Below, in pieces: positions 33,845-45,117 of a stretch of 64,000 bases of DNA (the first letter of the stretch is position 1; each line of letters starts with the position of its first letter). Source of the stretch: Volutella citrinella (taxonomy: Eukaryota; Ascomycota; Sordariomycetes; Hypocreales; Nectriaceae); the NCBI GenBank assembly GCA_034401135.1, contig JAWZSP010000008.1, positions 2,914,001 to 2,978,000 on the forward strand, given 5' to 3'. The notes beneath the pieces were generated by a model. That model worked only from the letters and a program-made list of their open reading frames with translations, was not told where the DNA came from and ran no database searches. Position numbers and translations under genes: made by a program.

Positions 33845-35350
33845 GTTTTGCGCGGGGATATATTCGGGCAGGCAGGTAACAAGAAAGAGAGTTGAGTCTT
33901 TAAACATGAGATGGGTCATACAATCGCCAACGGAAAGCACCTCTTGGGCAAGAGGTAGCAAGCAGTTCCCCCCTTCACTTATATTATTTGTCACAGTATC
34001 TTTTTGTATATATTCGCACACGGCCTTGGCGGGCGACAATCGGAGGCGAAAGCCTGTACACGGATTTTACCATAGATTATTAAGTAATTGTATCCCTGGG
34101 TTAGCGGAGTCTACAAAGCACTCTTGTGAGAAAAGAGTACCCCTGACATTGTTCTATACATTAACTAACTGGGTTCCACCTTGCCTAGTTTTGTGGACAA
34201 TAACAGGTTCAGAAGTTCATCCACTTCCGGTAGCTTCCTCGGCTGCGATGTCAGCAGATATATTGCCACAAATATGTGCGACCTGCTTGGAGGCAACAGT
34301 AACAGTGGACTCTTTCATACCTTCCTAGGGGCTATCATGTAAATAGAACAGGATACAGCAATTTTTATCTACCAAGCTGGCTACTTTCCTTCGGTCAACT
34401 GCATAGATGCTCAAGGATTTCAGACTTTTTATATCCAACTATAAAATACAACGAGACATCTACTGTGAAACCTGCTCTGGTTTCTATTATGTATATATCA
34501 GGCTGTGTGTTGAACGGGCTTGTTGACTATCTTCCATAAAATACAACGGATTGTGGGAGATTGACTCATCAGTTTGCCCTTAGCTCCTTAAATGTCTTTG
34601 TTGCACATATGTATCATCATCGTATCCATGGCTGAGCAGCAATGACATGTTTACCTTATACATTTTCTTCACTACACCAAGACCATTTGCAGTTCGAGGT
34701 TCTGGGTTTGTGACCGCGGTTGTAGTGACGTAGATACGAATCCTGCGCCGCTACCAGTACCACCACCCCAGGGAATGAGAAGCTGGATCACTATGATCAC
34801 TGCATTTCACTTAGCCCAACTGGGCTTTGGAACAGGGCATCATCCAAATCTCCAGACGGCACCTTAATCAGGCCCAGCATATGTAAGCGATTCGACGAGC
34901 AGCTGATTTCAAGGAAACTCGTGCACAACGACCAGGTTGTATGAAAGCGCCGGTGATCAACAGCGAAGGAGATCCGAGCACTCGTATTCGTACCTTCCGG
35001 ATGAAGCAATTCGGCAGATTGTGCATGTGGTCTGATCACGGAAGACCATTTACCGCCCGGATTCCCCACCTGATCCAGGAGACTAGGCTACAACAGGCAA
35101 GATGCCATCTATCATGGAGCTTTCATTGGCTTTCGATGCATCGGAACTGGAGATGCCGGCTCGACTCAGGGCTCTCTCCCCTGCCACAACATGTCAAGAT
35201 CTGAACCCGATCTCCCCAGTCAGTGTGCATGCAGTATATAGATGCTTCAAAGAACCTGTGCTTCTCAGAATACACTCATTCAACGCTTATTCACCCCTAT
35301 TTACGCAGGGAACACCAAAGCGCTGGCTGTTCCGGCCCAAACAGCACCAG
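33845..35350. other. Intergenic 1.5 kb, AT-rich
   Basis: The first 800 bases are distinctly AT-rich (for example TTTTTGTATATATTCGC near 34003). No gene, transposon ORF or terminal repeat was recognised. The promoter of the sterol oxidase gene lies at the right end. Confidence 0.45.
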
Positions 35351-36378
35351 ATGATGGACGCAATGTGAGCCCAAGCCCAAAAAGACGACCTGCACCGACA
35401 ACGGACTGACTGAAGCTTCATCCCCAGCAACGCCACGATTCCACTAAACTCAGGATATCTTGATATCCTTGGCCAAATCGGAAAGGATCACGTCCAACTC
35501 AACTACCTAGAACGGCTATGGGCTGTGAGTTCTCTCTAAACACGCAATACGCTCAAGAATGCCCCTGACCGAATCGCTAGGCGTGGTATCTCTTCTGCCA
35601 AAATGACACCTACGCGACGGGAATCATGACCTTTATCCTCCACGAGGCCATCTACTTCGGCCGCTGCCTCCCATTCATGATCATCGACAAGATCCCCTAC
35701 TTCAATCGATACAAGATCCAGGCTCAAAAGATCCCCACCATCAAGGAGCAATGGGACTGCGCGCGAATTGTCCTCATCAGCCACTTTACCGCCGAGCTGC
35801 CGCAGATCTGGTTCTTCCATCCCATCGCGACCTACTTTGGGATGCAATACGACGTGCCGTTCCCTCCGCTCTGGAAGATGGCTCTGCAAATATGCGTCTT
35901 CTTTGTCATCGAGGATGCCTGGCACTACTGGGGCCATCGGGCACTTCACTACGGGCCGCTATACAGAAGCATTCACAAGATGCACCATACCTACTCGGCT
36001 CCCTTTGGTCTCGCGGCAGAGTATGCTTCGCCTATAGAGACGGCCATTCTGGGTTTCGGGGTCGTTGGGGCACCCGTCGTCCTACTCAGCATTACCGGAG
36101 ATCTGCATCTCGTCACAATGTACACGTGGATGATGCTTCGGCTCTTCCAGGCCATTGACGCACACAGTGGCTACGACTTTCCTTGGAGTTTGAGGCACTT
36201 TCTGCCGTTTTGGGCTGGGGCCGACCATCATGACTTGCATCACGAGAAGTTTATCGGCAACTATGCTTCGAGTTTCCGGTGGTGGGACTATTGTCTGGAT
36301 ACAGAGGCTGGGGCCGAACCCGCCAGGCGGCGCCGAGAGCGCAAAGTTGCGAAGTTGCGGAAGCAGAAGGCGCAATGA
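35351..36378 (+). CDS. erg25: C-4 methylsterol oxidase (ERG25-like)
   Basis: This enzyme removes C-4 methyl groups during ergosterol synthesis and sits in the ER membrane as a di-iron fatty-acid-hydroxylase-type protein. The first exon is tiny: ATG at 35351 encodes MMDAI, then introns at 35365-35427 and 35525-35580 give [14 protein letters not shown] and [15 protein letters not shown]. The histidine clusters are complete: [19 protein letters not shown] and HHDLHHEKF, with the typical ending [16 protein letters not shown]. Four or more hydrophobic segments fit ER membrane topology. The total is 302 aa, normal for the family. The C-terminus is a basic stretch ([17 protein letters not shown]), a likely ER retention/retrieval tail. 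The second ATG (35354) could also be used. Confidence 0.93.
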
Positions 36379-39300
36379 TATGTCCATGATGTTGGTCGGT
36401 TCCCTGTGAGCTAGGTAACAACCTTGGCCATCCTACATGTAGAATGATCAGACAAAGAGGCACTGGTCATCTACCGACTACTGTGAGTAGTCGTCATGCT
36501 ATCACGAAAACACCGCGGCGGACGCCTTGGTCACCGCAGCAAGGCTTTTCCTATTACAAAGGCAATGATTGTTATTAGCATTAGACATTAGCGATTGAAT
36601 ATTATCCTGTTCGGAGAGCTATTTCATGGATTGTCTCCCGCAGTGGCGAGTCTTTGTGCTAGATATGTGACAACACTCCTCTACCCGACAAGCTTAATCA
36701 CTGTAACTCGACATCAATACTGCTCAAGGCACTTTATAATTTCCTTTTCAAGTATTCGAGCATTCCAGTGACGACTCTACAGCATCATATCTGCGCGCCT
36801 CAGTTTGACGACTCCGATATGACATCACTCACCAGAGTTGGTAAATCGACAAGTCCGTGTCTTCGAAGTGAACTTTGATGCAAAGTCAACTGCTTTTCGG
36901 TCGTCAGTTATCGTCTAATGGTTGGCTCCCTTGAAACATCACCTCTCCTTCAGACACCAACACCATCTGCCAAGTGCTTGGCCCTGGTGGCAAGTGCATA
37001 AAAGCAACACCACCCACATGCGACGGCCAGAGACGTGCTGCAGCCAAGAAATTGAGCCGCAAAAGCAAAATACGCAAATGGGTGTGTCTTCTCAAGACGT
37101 CCGTTCACAAGGTACATTGCACATCGATCTGGCATCCCTGTCGAGAAGAGTCGATGTCAAGCCAGGGCATCTTTTCGCCTCGACGAGCCAAGAGCCAGGC
37201 ACCGATGGCCCATGCATCCTCTTCATATCGAGTTGTAAATACACACCCAGGAGATCTCTTGGCGTCTGTCGGGGAGATATGCCGTGGCAATTGACGTGGC
37301 TGTCTCTGGTACACTCCACGCAAACCAGTGACGGAAGCTTGCCACGTAATGACGGAGCTCTTCACGTATATGCTGATCAATGGCCGTTTTCTTGTGAGCG
37401 TAACGCGACGCGTGTTATGTCGCTGCCTTCTCTGCCGTGTCTCCCACAGAAAGCATTCCTGATGGCCTTGAACTTGGCACACTCGGGTCGGGGGCTTGGC
37501 AATAGAAGCACCCAGGGATGCTGGAATGTGCCAAGCACTGGCATCCCAAGCCCAAGTCAGGCATATACCGAAGATGACACCGCCTTGAGATGAGGCTTGG
37601 GGCCGGTGCAGGTCTGGGCATGATGGATCTTGGCGATGTGGTGGAAGTTTACAACATGGCCCGGTAGCCCATGGCGGTCAGCCTCCTTGAGATTGCGCAC
37701 GGGATGCACCGCAGCGGATAGCTTGCATAGGGCCCCGAGTAGCTGCAACGGTGTGAGGTGATGACTTTCTTGATACACACCCATCTAGTAATTGCTAATT
37801 ACGCATGCAGTATCGTGATTAGAGCTGGCTGGGCGTTGATGTCTTTCGACTTGGCGATGTGGCGTTGGTGAACGACACACTTGGCCAGATTGCTGCTAAA
37901 TTGGCCCTGCGGGCTAGTTGAGATGTTTTGTAACCGAAATAGTAATGGATTTTGGTATTTTGAGCGTTTTAAGATAGTTCATAGAGAAAATGGGTAGTGT
38001 TACGTTGGGGGATGACATCTCGGTGTTCCCATGGACGTTAGTATCTATCAAAATCAACTTCACCACGCAAACTAACATCGCAGTATGAATTACTAAAATG
38101 CTTATTAACCAATTCATATATATTCTCTAGGTCATATATATTCAGGTTCACGTCCCTCAAGCACCTTCCCGTTCTGTGGTAGTCAAATGCGGGCGGAAGT
38201 AATTATTGGCAACTTCAGGGTAGCCTCACGACGATGCGACCAACACACCTCAGGACGACGGAGAAGGACGGGAAACGGCCAAAGGACGGGCAGGCTGGGA
38301 AAGGGGGAATTGCAATCTGTCCACTGGCAAATTTGGGCTGCAACCGCCGAGAAATAAAACGACCGACATGTTACGGCTTGGCAGCTTGGCAGCTGTGCAA
38401 TAAGCTGCTTGGCTTCTTGGCGGCTTCGCACAGTCTCTCCAGTGCAATGCCCATGGCGCCCTCTTATTCTTGGCGGGGAGCACAACCAGCTAACGCAATC
38501 CCACCCCTCTTTTTTGTTCGCCCCTTTGCTTACTTTTGGGTGCGGGCGAAGAAAAAAAGCCAGTTTGGATTGCAGCCATGCTGCTGGCGAAGTGGAGAGC
38601 CTGCTTCGGTGGACCACGCGCCCAAGGGAGGCGTGACGGGGACAGAGAGAAAACACGGGAGCAGTGACGGTCTTCGGGCACCAGCATGTCATCCAGCATC
38701 CGGATGGAGTAGAGTAGGGTGATGTGCACGCTCCGTGTGACGCGGAGGCCGGCGGAGGCGGTGCGTCTGACGTCGCTCCGCCAGTCCGCAACGACCGCCA
38801 AGGTTCCGCCAATACCGCCAAGGCTCCGTCGTCGCCCCGTAGGACGCCTTGGTGTTGGGGGATGGGGTGAGCATGTCGTCGGCGTGGGGTGCTTCGTCGC
38901 GCCTCGATGGCTTGGCCGTCTCGTCTCGCCGTCGGATGCTTGCGCTGCCCAGGCCGTGCCCCCCGGTCCGCCGCTCCCGATGCAATCCAGGATTTGAAGA
39001 AGACGCTCCTCCAGCAGGCAGACCGCAGAAACAACGTCCCGCCCGGAGCAAGAAATGCCCTCCGGGCGGAGACACGGTGCGTGGAGACGGAGGTTGAAAG
39101 AAACTCGGTACTCTTGGCGGGTTCCGCCTGGAGCAGGGGGGTTTTCGGGGGCTTAGGCCAATCAGTCGCCCGCCAGGAGCGCTCCAAGACGCTGGCCTGC
39201 AACTGGACAGGGGGCGTTGACCAGGTGGTGGGCTTGGCCCTGTCTCGGCACGCCCGCCCGCCCTGTCCTCGTGTGAGTCCTGTCTTGTCCATCAACATGC

Positions 39301-39462
39301 TGTCCTTGTCCCGGTGGGTGGCCATCCCCCACAAGACATGGATGGACGGTAGGGAAACATTTACCCAGAGGCAAGCCAGCCAGCTAGGTCTGATGACTGG
39401 CGCATGAAGCAAGTACGTAGAGGGAGGGAGCCAGCCGGGACGAGGTCCGAGGCGGCACACGC

Positions 39463-39482
39463 GCGATGCGATGCGATGCGAT
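39463..39482. repeat. GCGAT tandem repeat, four copies
   Basis: Four perfect copies of the 5-base unit GCGAT lie in the GC-rich leader region. Confidence 0.8.
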
Positions 39483-40433
39483 GGACGATGCCATTACGTC
39501 GTACCCGACTGAGCGAGCGCATGGGCTCTCTGCTACACCCGCAATTCCCATCCCATGCATGTCCCGTCCCACGAATTGCGGACCCGGGGTGTGACGTACT
39601 TCGCACTCGACCATGTTGTCGCTACATCCATCCCATCCCATCCCCTCTCCGCCTCCACCTTTTGTCGCGTGCTTGGGGGCAGTTTAGGCGGGACGGCAAT
39701 TTTATGCTTGATTTTATTCTTATCAGCGTGGGACTGGCGCACCGTCGGTGAGCCCACCCATCCGCCAAGAGGGCCCCAGTGAGCTTGCAAGCAATAACGC
39801 CGCCCATCATCACCGCTGCCGCCGTCGTGTCCCGTCTCGCGTTCGCTTATTGACCAGCAGCGGCCAGTAGGTGGATGCCTGATGCTCAATCCATCGCGCT
39901 GATTGAGGTAAATCCCTCAAGTAACAGCTTTGACACCTCCTCGGTGTCCCAAAGGCCATGCCATGGTCATCGACCTCGACATGACCCCGTCCCAACATAC
40001 ACATGGCCTCCCACATCCCGCAGCAGCAGTCGCTTTCTCTGTCTGGATGACGTCTCACACGCTCCAGAACCCTCAGCGAACCCGTGTCTCACGCCTCCTG
40101 ACACTCTGGTACTACAGCACTGCTACTTGTTGCGAAGCATCGGTCGCAGCCAAGCCGTCCGCGCGCCGCGAGACGAGCGGCAGCGCACCGACAGGGCTTG
40201 GCGATGAACAATGTCCATCGTCATTCTGTTTGGCCCGCCCATCGATACACAAACCCCACAATGCCCTTCTCCAGTCTTGCTCCACACCTCTTCTCGCCGT
40301 CATCTCTAGCTCTGCTCTTGGCATCCATCCAGCCTCTCACGCCGGGGGCGTCTGGTCAGTCACAACGCCTCTCCCACCCATCCCCATGCCCTGGGAGGCA
40401 CCTTGCTCCCGTCACACCACCGGCCGCCGCCCT

Positions 40434-40465
40434 TTGTACTCTGTACCGTCCAGTACAGAGTACAA
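40434..40465. repeat. Perfect inverted repeat with GTAC-rich arms
   Basis: Two 13-base arms (TTGTACTCTGTAC and its complement) flank a 6-base loop, CGTCCA. It lies about 730 bases upstream of the antiporter ATG. Each arm is itself bounded by GTAC. Confidence 0.8.
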
Positions 40466-41191
40466 GTCTTGCGCCCAGTACGTAGCAGAGGACTTGACGA
40501 CTAACCCCCATCCATGAATTCGTGCGTGGCCCGGCAAACGCGTCGGCGTCCACTCAGAAAAGTCCCTCACTTGTCTCTATTCTGATCGACTGTTTCAGTC
40601 CCCTCGGTCGACAGCTCCCCTTGTAGTGTGCAGACGGGATCCAGATTTTCTCCAAAATGGCAGACAAATACGCTTCTCTTCTCACCCCATTCTCCCACTT
40701 TGTGGTAACACCTCCTCGCGTTTGGCCTTCCAGTTCCCTCTTTTGGCATCACATCCTTTTGCCCTAACCGATCTGTCCGTGTCCGATGCCCGTTGGAAAG
40801 CTATAAGGGTAGCCTCGATCCGACTGCCTCTTGCACGACCGCCTCCTCCGCTCTTCTCTGGCGAATCAACCAACGTCATTCCACTCCCCGCAATCAAGAC
40901 CCCTTCCATCACTTCCAATGTCTGTCTATTAGGCTCTCGTCTAGTTCGTCCCAGGCGTGCGCATGCGACCAAGGTCTCCCGTCGACTGGATGCTGGCCCA
41001 GTATACGACTCTGTTCAACCACCTTTGTCTCGCGGATGCCGATTGGACTTCCGATATTGGATGAAGCCCTGAAGCACAAGTGTAACATCCGGAAGATCCA
41101 GGACGACACGACTTCGACTGCTACCACCACCAAATAGACTTGACAACCACTCACCTTTGCCAGCAGCTGCAGACTGTTATCAGCCGCAGCC

Positions 41192-43171
41192 ATGCCGACA
41201 TTCAACCTTAGCGAGCTCAACATTGTCACCGCCGTGGCGGGTTAGTCCATCCTGTTTCCCCCAATGGGTCGCCACCATTGGCCAACATATCTCTAACGTG
41301 ATGTCTCTAGGTGCCTTCATGGTCTTGTACGGTATCATCTCTGTGAAAATCAAGCACTCATGGTACCTCGGAGAAGCCCGTAAGCAATCAACCCCTCGCA
41401 TCACGACAAGAGGAGGGACAGAAAAGCCAAGGAGCTAGCAACAGGTGCATGGATTTAAGTAGCTTGGCTGACCAATGTGCACAGTCCCAGCCATGATCAT
41501 TGGCATTTGCATGGGTCCTATAGGTGCGGATTTCGTGAATAGTAAGCATTGGGGTTTGAAGGAGGAAGGGCAGCAGAGCGAGATCACTCTGGTAGGTCCC
41601 ATGTCTCTTGGATCTGGCAGGCCTCATGCTAACTTCGATGAACAGGGCGTTGCACGACTGGTCATCTGTCTACAGCTCGTCATCGCTGGCTTTCAGCTGC
41701 CAGCCAAGTACGTATGGTCACGACGCTATGAGGTCTTCATGTGCCTTATTCCCGTCATGACGCTCATGTGGCTCCTCACTACTGGATGTTTCATGGCCAC
41801 AATCCCCAAAATCACCTTCCTGGCTGGCCTGGCCATTGCCGCCGCCGTCACATGCACCGATCCCGTGTTGTCGCAGGCCGTTGCAAAGGGTCCGTTTGCG
41901 GACCAGTATGTCGCACGTCCATTGCGAGAGATCATCTCTGCAGAAGCCTGTCTCAATGACGGTTTCGGCTTCCCGTTTTTGATGCTCGCCGTGTACCTGA
42001 TGAAGCATGCAGAGCCGATCCCGTATGGTGGAGAAGGCGTGATGGATGCCCACCGACTCATGGCCCGGGCTGGTGACGTCGGCCGAGTCGGGGGAGGAGT
42101 GGGAGAGGCCATGAAGAACTGGTTCATTGAGACGTGGTTGTACTACGTCATCATGTCCGCAGTCTATGGTGGTGTCATCGGACTGGCTTCATCCAAAGCA
42201 ATGAAGTTCAGCCTCAAGATGTATGTCCATTATAGCGAGGTCACTACTTACATACTAACAACTTTTTTAGGAGGTGCATTGATACTGAGTCGTATCTGCT
42301 GTTCCCAGTTGCCATCGGCCTCTTCATTCTTGGAACTGCTGGTGCCATTGGAACCAACGACCTCCTGGCCTGTGCATCTGCCGGATGTGCTCTCAACTGG
42401 GATGGTGAGTTCTTGGAAGAGACCGAGAGGCGCCATGACGAGGTCAACACATGTTTTGATGTGATCCTCAATTTTGGGGGCTTCATGTATATCGGGACAG
42501 TGATACCCTGGTCAGAGTTCCACGATCCAGACGGCACAGGCGTGACAATCGGCCGCCTGTTTCTGCTCGGGTTCATGGTGCTCTTGTTGAGGCGAATCCC
42601 TGCCATCTTGATTCTCTACAAGGTGATGCCCAATGTTGTCAGCAATTGGAAAGAAGCCTTGTTTATGGGATACTTTGGACCCATTGGCATTGGCGCCGTC
42701 TTTTACGTCGAGCACACACGACACCTGATGCCGAAGCCAGGCGAGGGAGACAAGGAACAGGACGACCTCATCAGGGCGCTCCCGGGGACAATCTACTTCC
42801 TCGTGGTATTTTCGATTGTTGTCCACGGACTCTCCATTCCGTTCTTGAGCATGGTCCACAAGAACAGGGGCACCAAGCCGATTCAAGACGATGCCATGTC
42901 AATTCGTCGTCGTTCGCTCCATGTGGCCACGCCCCCCAACGCTGTCGCGGCTGAGGATGAGTTCATCGCCTACAACCGATTCTGGAGGCCAACTAGCAGC
43001 GGTGTCCAGACCGAGGGGCTACCATTCCACGAGGACGAGGCCGGAGAGAGCAGCTCTGGTACAACGGCACCGGCTCTGCCTCTGCCTGCGCGGCTGCCGA
43101 ATGATACCGAAGATGAGATGGAAAATGAGAAGAAGCGGGTTCAACGACGGGTGCTGCGCTACGGCGTATGA
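41192..43171 (+). CDS. Na+/H+ antiporter (NHA1/SOD2-like, CPA family)
   Basis: This is a plasma-membrane alkali cation/proton exchanger for salt tolerance and pH balance. ATG at 41192 gives MPTFNLSELNIVTAVAG. Introns at 41241-41310, 41380-41484, 41592-41645 and 42221-42270 are phase-consistent and give 566 aa. Recognisable family blocks are ALPAMIIGICMGPIGADF, RLVICLQLVIAGFQLP, TCTDPVLSQAV with the cation-binding DP region, EACLNDGFGFPF (the ND-G-FPF core), GFMYIGTVIPW and RIPAILILYK. About 12 hydrophobic segments are followed by a short acidic/basic tail (NDTEDEMENEKKRVQRR). That tail is much shorter than in budding-yeast Nha1, as in SOD2-type and many filamentous-fungal proteins. The gene has a long GC-rich upstream region. 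Confidence 0.93.
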
Positions 43172-43629
43172 ACGTTGATCTAGTTGCATCATGCATGGTG
43201 TTTTTGGAGTTTGGTTGGGTTCGGATAAAGGCATCGGGCATTTCCAGCGGGTTTCAAGCGATCATTCTCAATTCATACATTTCTTCTGTTCGACTTATCG
43301 ACCAGCTCCATCATAGCCGTAAGCATTTCATCATCTTGCCGAGGTAGAGTTGATGATGTGACTGTCTGTGGGGTAAGCCCAGTTTCATCTCTGCCTGAAA
43401 CGTGGACAGTAGTTATAGGCGCCTCAGCAGGTCTAGCAATACTTATTTTAACATATTTTCTGCTCAAGTACCGAGCTTTTAGCTTTGATGAGATGGCATC
43501 GCTGTCTGACTGATTAGGGGCATAGTAGTTCACCCCTGCTTATGACAACTTGGGCAGTGGTGGATGTCAACATTCGAGGCCAAGAGATGGCCGTCGAACA
43601 CTTCTTTTAACATGGATGGTCCTCTTAGG
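43172..43629. other. 3' region of the antiporter; orphan minus ORF
   Basis: A minus-strand open frame at 43533-43273 (86 codons) lacks an ATG and shows no domain. It lies just downstream of the kinase relic and may be part of the same decayed neighbourhood. Confidence 0.35.
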
Positions 43630-44523
43630 GACTAGAAGAGGATATGCAAGCTATGTGTCCTCCACCTGCAGATCCTCACTTGGCTCCATGGCTGCGAGGT
43701 CCACCACAATTTCCCCACCTTTCGATACCGTTTAGTCCAACAACCCATCATGACATGACCGCCCCAGACACATTCAGTATCTGGAAAATTGCCTTGCCTG
43801 AAATTTTCATCAGCCTTGAAATTATATTCCTCCCGCGCCTCCGTCGACAAAGAATCCTCCAGTCTCTCGGTAGGGCCAGTGTCCAGTCATGATTGAATAG
43901 AGAGAGTATTGAGCCAAGGCTGAGGATATCAGTTGCCGTCCATGTACATGAATCCCCATCGTTAGGGTTTCAGAAGCCAGAATCTGGGAGGCTGCGACCA
44001 TCCAGACCAAGCTCCTCACAGACAGAACCGCCAAAGCCACAAAGCCTAAGATGGAGCGTAGCGTCCACTACGAAGTTATCGGGTCGCAAATCGCTACGGA
44101 TGACTCCTTGGCTGCGGATATACGAAACTGCTTCAACAGCTTGCTTGCACCACCTCTGTCGGACAGTCAGAGTGACGATGTGCCCAGGATTATTGAGCAT
44201 GTCCTGCATACTTCCATATGTCGCTTCTTCAAGTAGGAGGCCACAGGGGAAGTCCTCCCTCCACCCAAGGTATCTGGAGAGACATCAGCGGGGAACTGGT
44301 CGGCACCTGTGTTTGTTACAGACCTGACTATCCTGGGGTGATGGCCCATTCGATCTCATATTTTTTCGAGGACACTGGGTCGTTCGTGCAATTTCATATT
44401 CATCTTTCGGCAAACCGGAGCCTTGAGCATGACCCCGGGTCCGACTTGAAAGAAGAGACTGGTAGAGCCCAAGCATTTGAGCATGACCAAGTCTTGACCG
44501 TCGTTGTTGGTAAGAGAAGCCAT
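43630..44523 (-). pseudogene. Protein kinase-like pseudogene, several stops and frameshifts
   Basis: The remains match a fungal kinase-like family. ATG at 44523 (MASLTNNDGQD) leads to VLEKI and a TGA at 44356-44358, after which DRMGHHPRIVR continues in the same frame. The frame then shifts: RYLGWREDFPCGLLLEEATY, RQRWCKQAVEAVSYIRSQGV and RSDLRPDNFVVD. The HRD-type loop reads IRSD (His replaced by Arg) and the DFG motif reads GFGGS (Asp replaced by Gly). Another stop lies at 43970-43972. SIMTGHWPYRETGG and ENFRQGNFPDTE lie in two further frames, ending MMGCWTKRY. At least two stops, three frame changes and two lost catalytic residues make it clearly non-functional as a kinase. Confidence 0.8.
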
Positions 44524-45117
44524 TATGAATAGTGCATCGCTACCGCTATCGTGTGGGATCAAAGCACACGGTAGAAGCGGGGCAAGGAACAACCGACTCT
44601 ATCTGCTGGTTGTGAGACACGGATAGCCAACAGTTGATCACGGGTTCGCAGCCTGGAGCTGGCTCATTCGCCGCCTGAAGCCATCGAACTTGGCTTGGCT
44701 GGATTTTAGAATGCATATCTCATGTGTAGCTGGTAACTCACGCTGGGTAGGTGTCTGGGACTGAATGAGTACAGGTGAGAACAGTAGGCCGGAATCAGGT
44801 GATGAATGCACCCGAGCTAGCGAGCGAACCGCCTGTACTCCCTATTCTCTACTGTATGCATCATTTCGTGGGCAGAATCCTATCTTCGCGCGGTGTGAAA
44901 CGCTGGCAATTATATTTAGGAATGGCGGAGCCCACTGAGCGGTATCACAGCAGCTCCAGGCTAATATTTACATATTGACATGGGTCGTGGATTTTATTGA
45001 CCGTAAAAATGTCAATGTACCCTCTATCTTCGCGTCTGTGTATCACAGGAGCTGTCTCATTCGACCCACAGATAGCTTGGTGGCGCACGTCACCTTGTCT
45101 AAGCTCGTATTAGATAC
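44524..45117. other. Intergenic between kinase relic and hydrolase
   Basis: About 590 bases with no supported gene. It should hold the promoter of the alpha/beta hydrolase. A TTATATTTAGG stretch at about 44911 is a possible TATA-like element. Confidence 0.4.

Larger units (their letters stand above)
36379..41191. other. Long upstream region (4.8 kb), GC-rich right half, no supported gene
   Basis: The left part (36.4-38.2 kb) is AT-richer with no gene. The right part (38.2-41.1 kb) is GC-rich and pyrimidine-rich with many overlapping long ORFs on both strands, the longest 425 codons on minus at 38183-39460; none has a domain, and composition suggests chance. It ends at the antiporter ATG and probably serves as its long promoter and 5' leader. 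A 13-bp-arm palindrome, GCGAT tandem repeats and CATCC repeats are listed separately. A tRNA-like fragment near 36906-36932 was rejected. Confidence 0.45.

Noticed and set aside
34201..34330. Possible retroelement RNase H-like text
   Set aside because: The reading on the minus strand was too short and lacked the catalytic acidic residues; no flanking repeats.
36906..36932. tRNA-like 5' half (TATCGTCTAATGGTTGG)
   Set aside because: It resembles the A-box half of a tRNA, but no anticodon stem, B box or matching acceptor end follows; at most a fragment.
38183..39460. 425-codon stop-free frame on the minus strand
   Set aside because: Composition is that of GC-rich DNA (Arg/Pro/Ser/Trp mixtures), no domain, equally long frames overlap on the other strand, and no plausible intron or start context.
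41541..41545. GTAAGC as an intron donor in the antiporter
   Set aside because: Reading through gives DFVNSKHWG, which fits the family's usual text there, and no acceptor keeps the frame.
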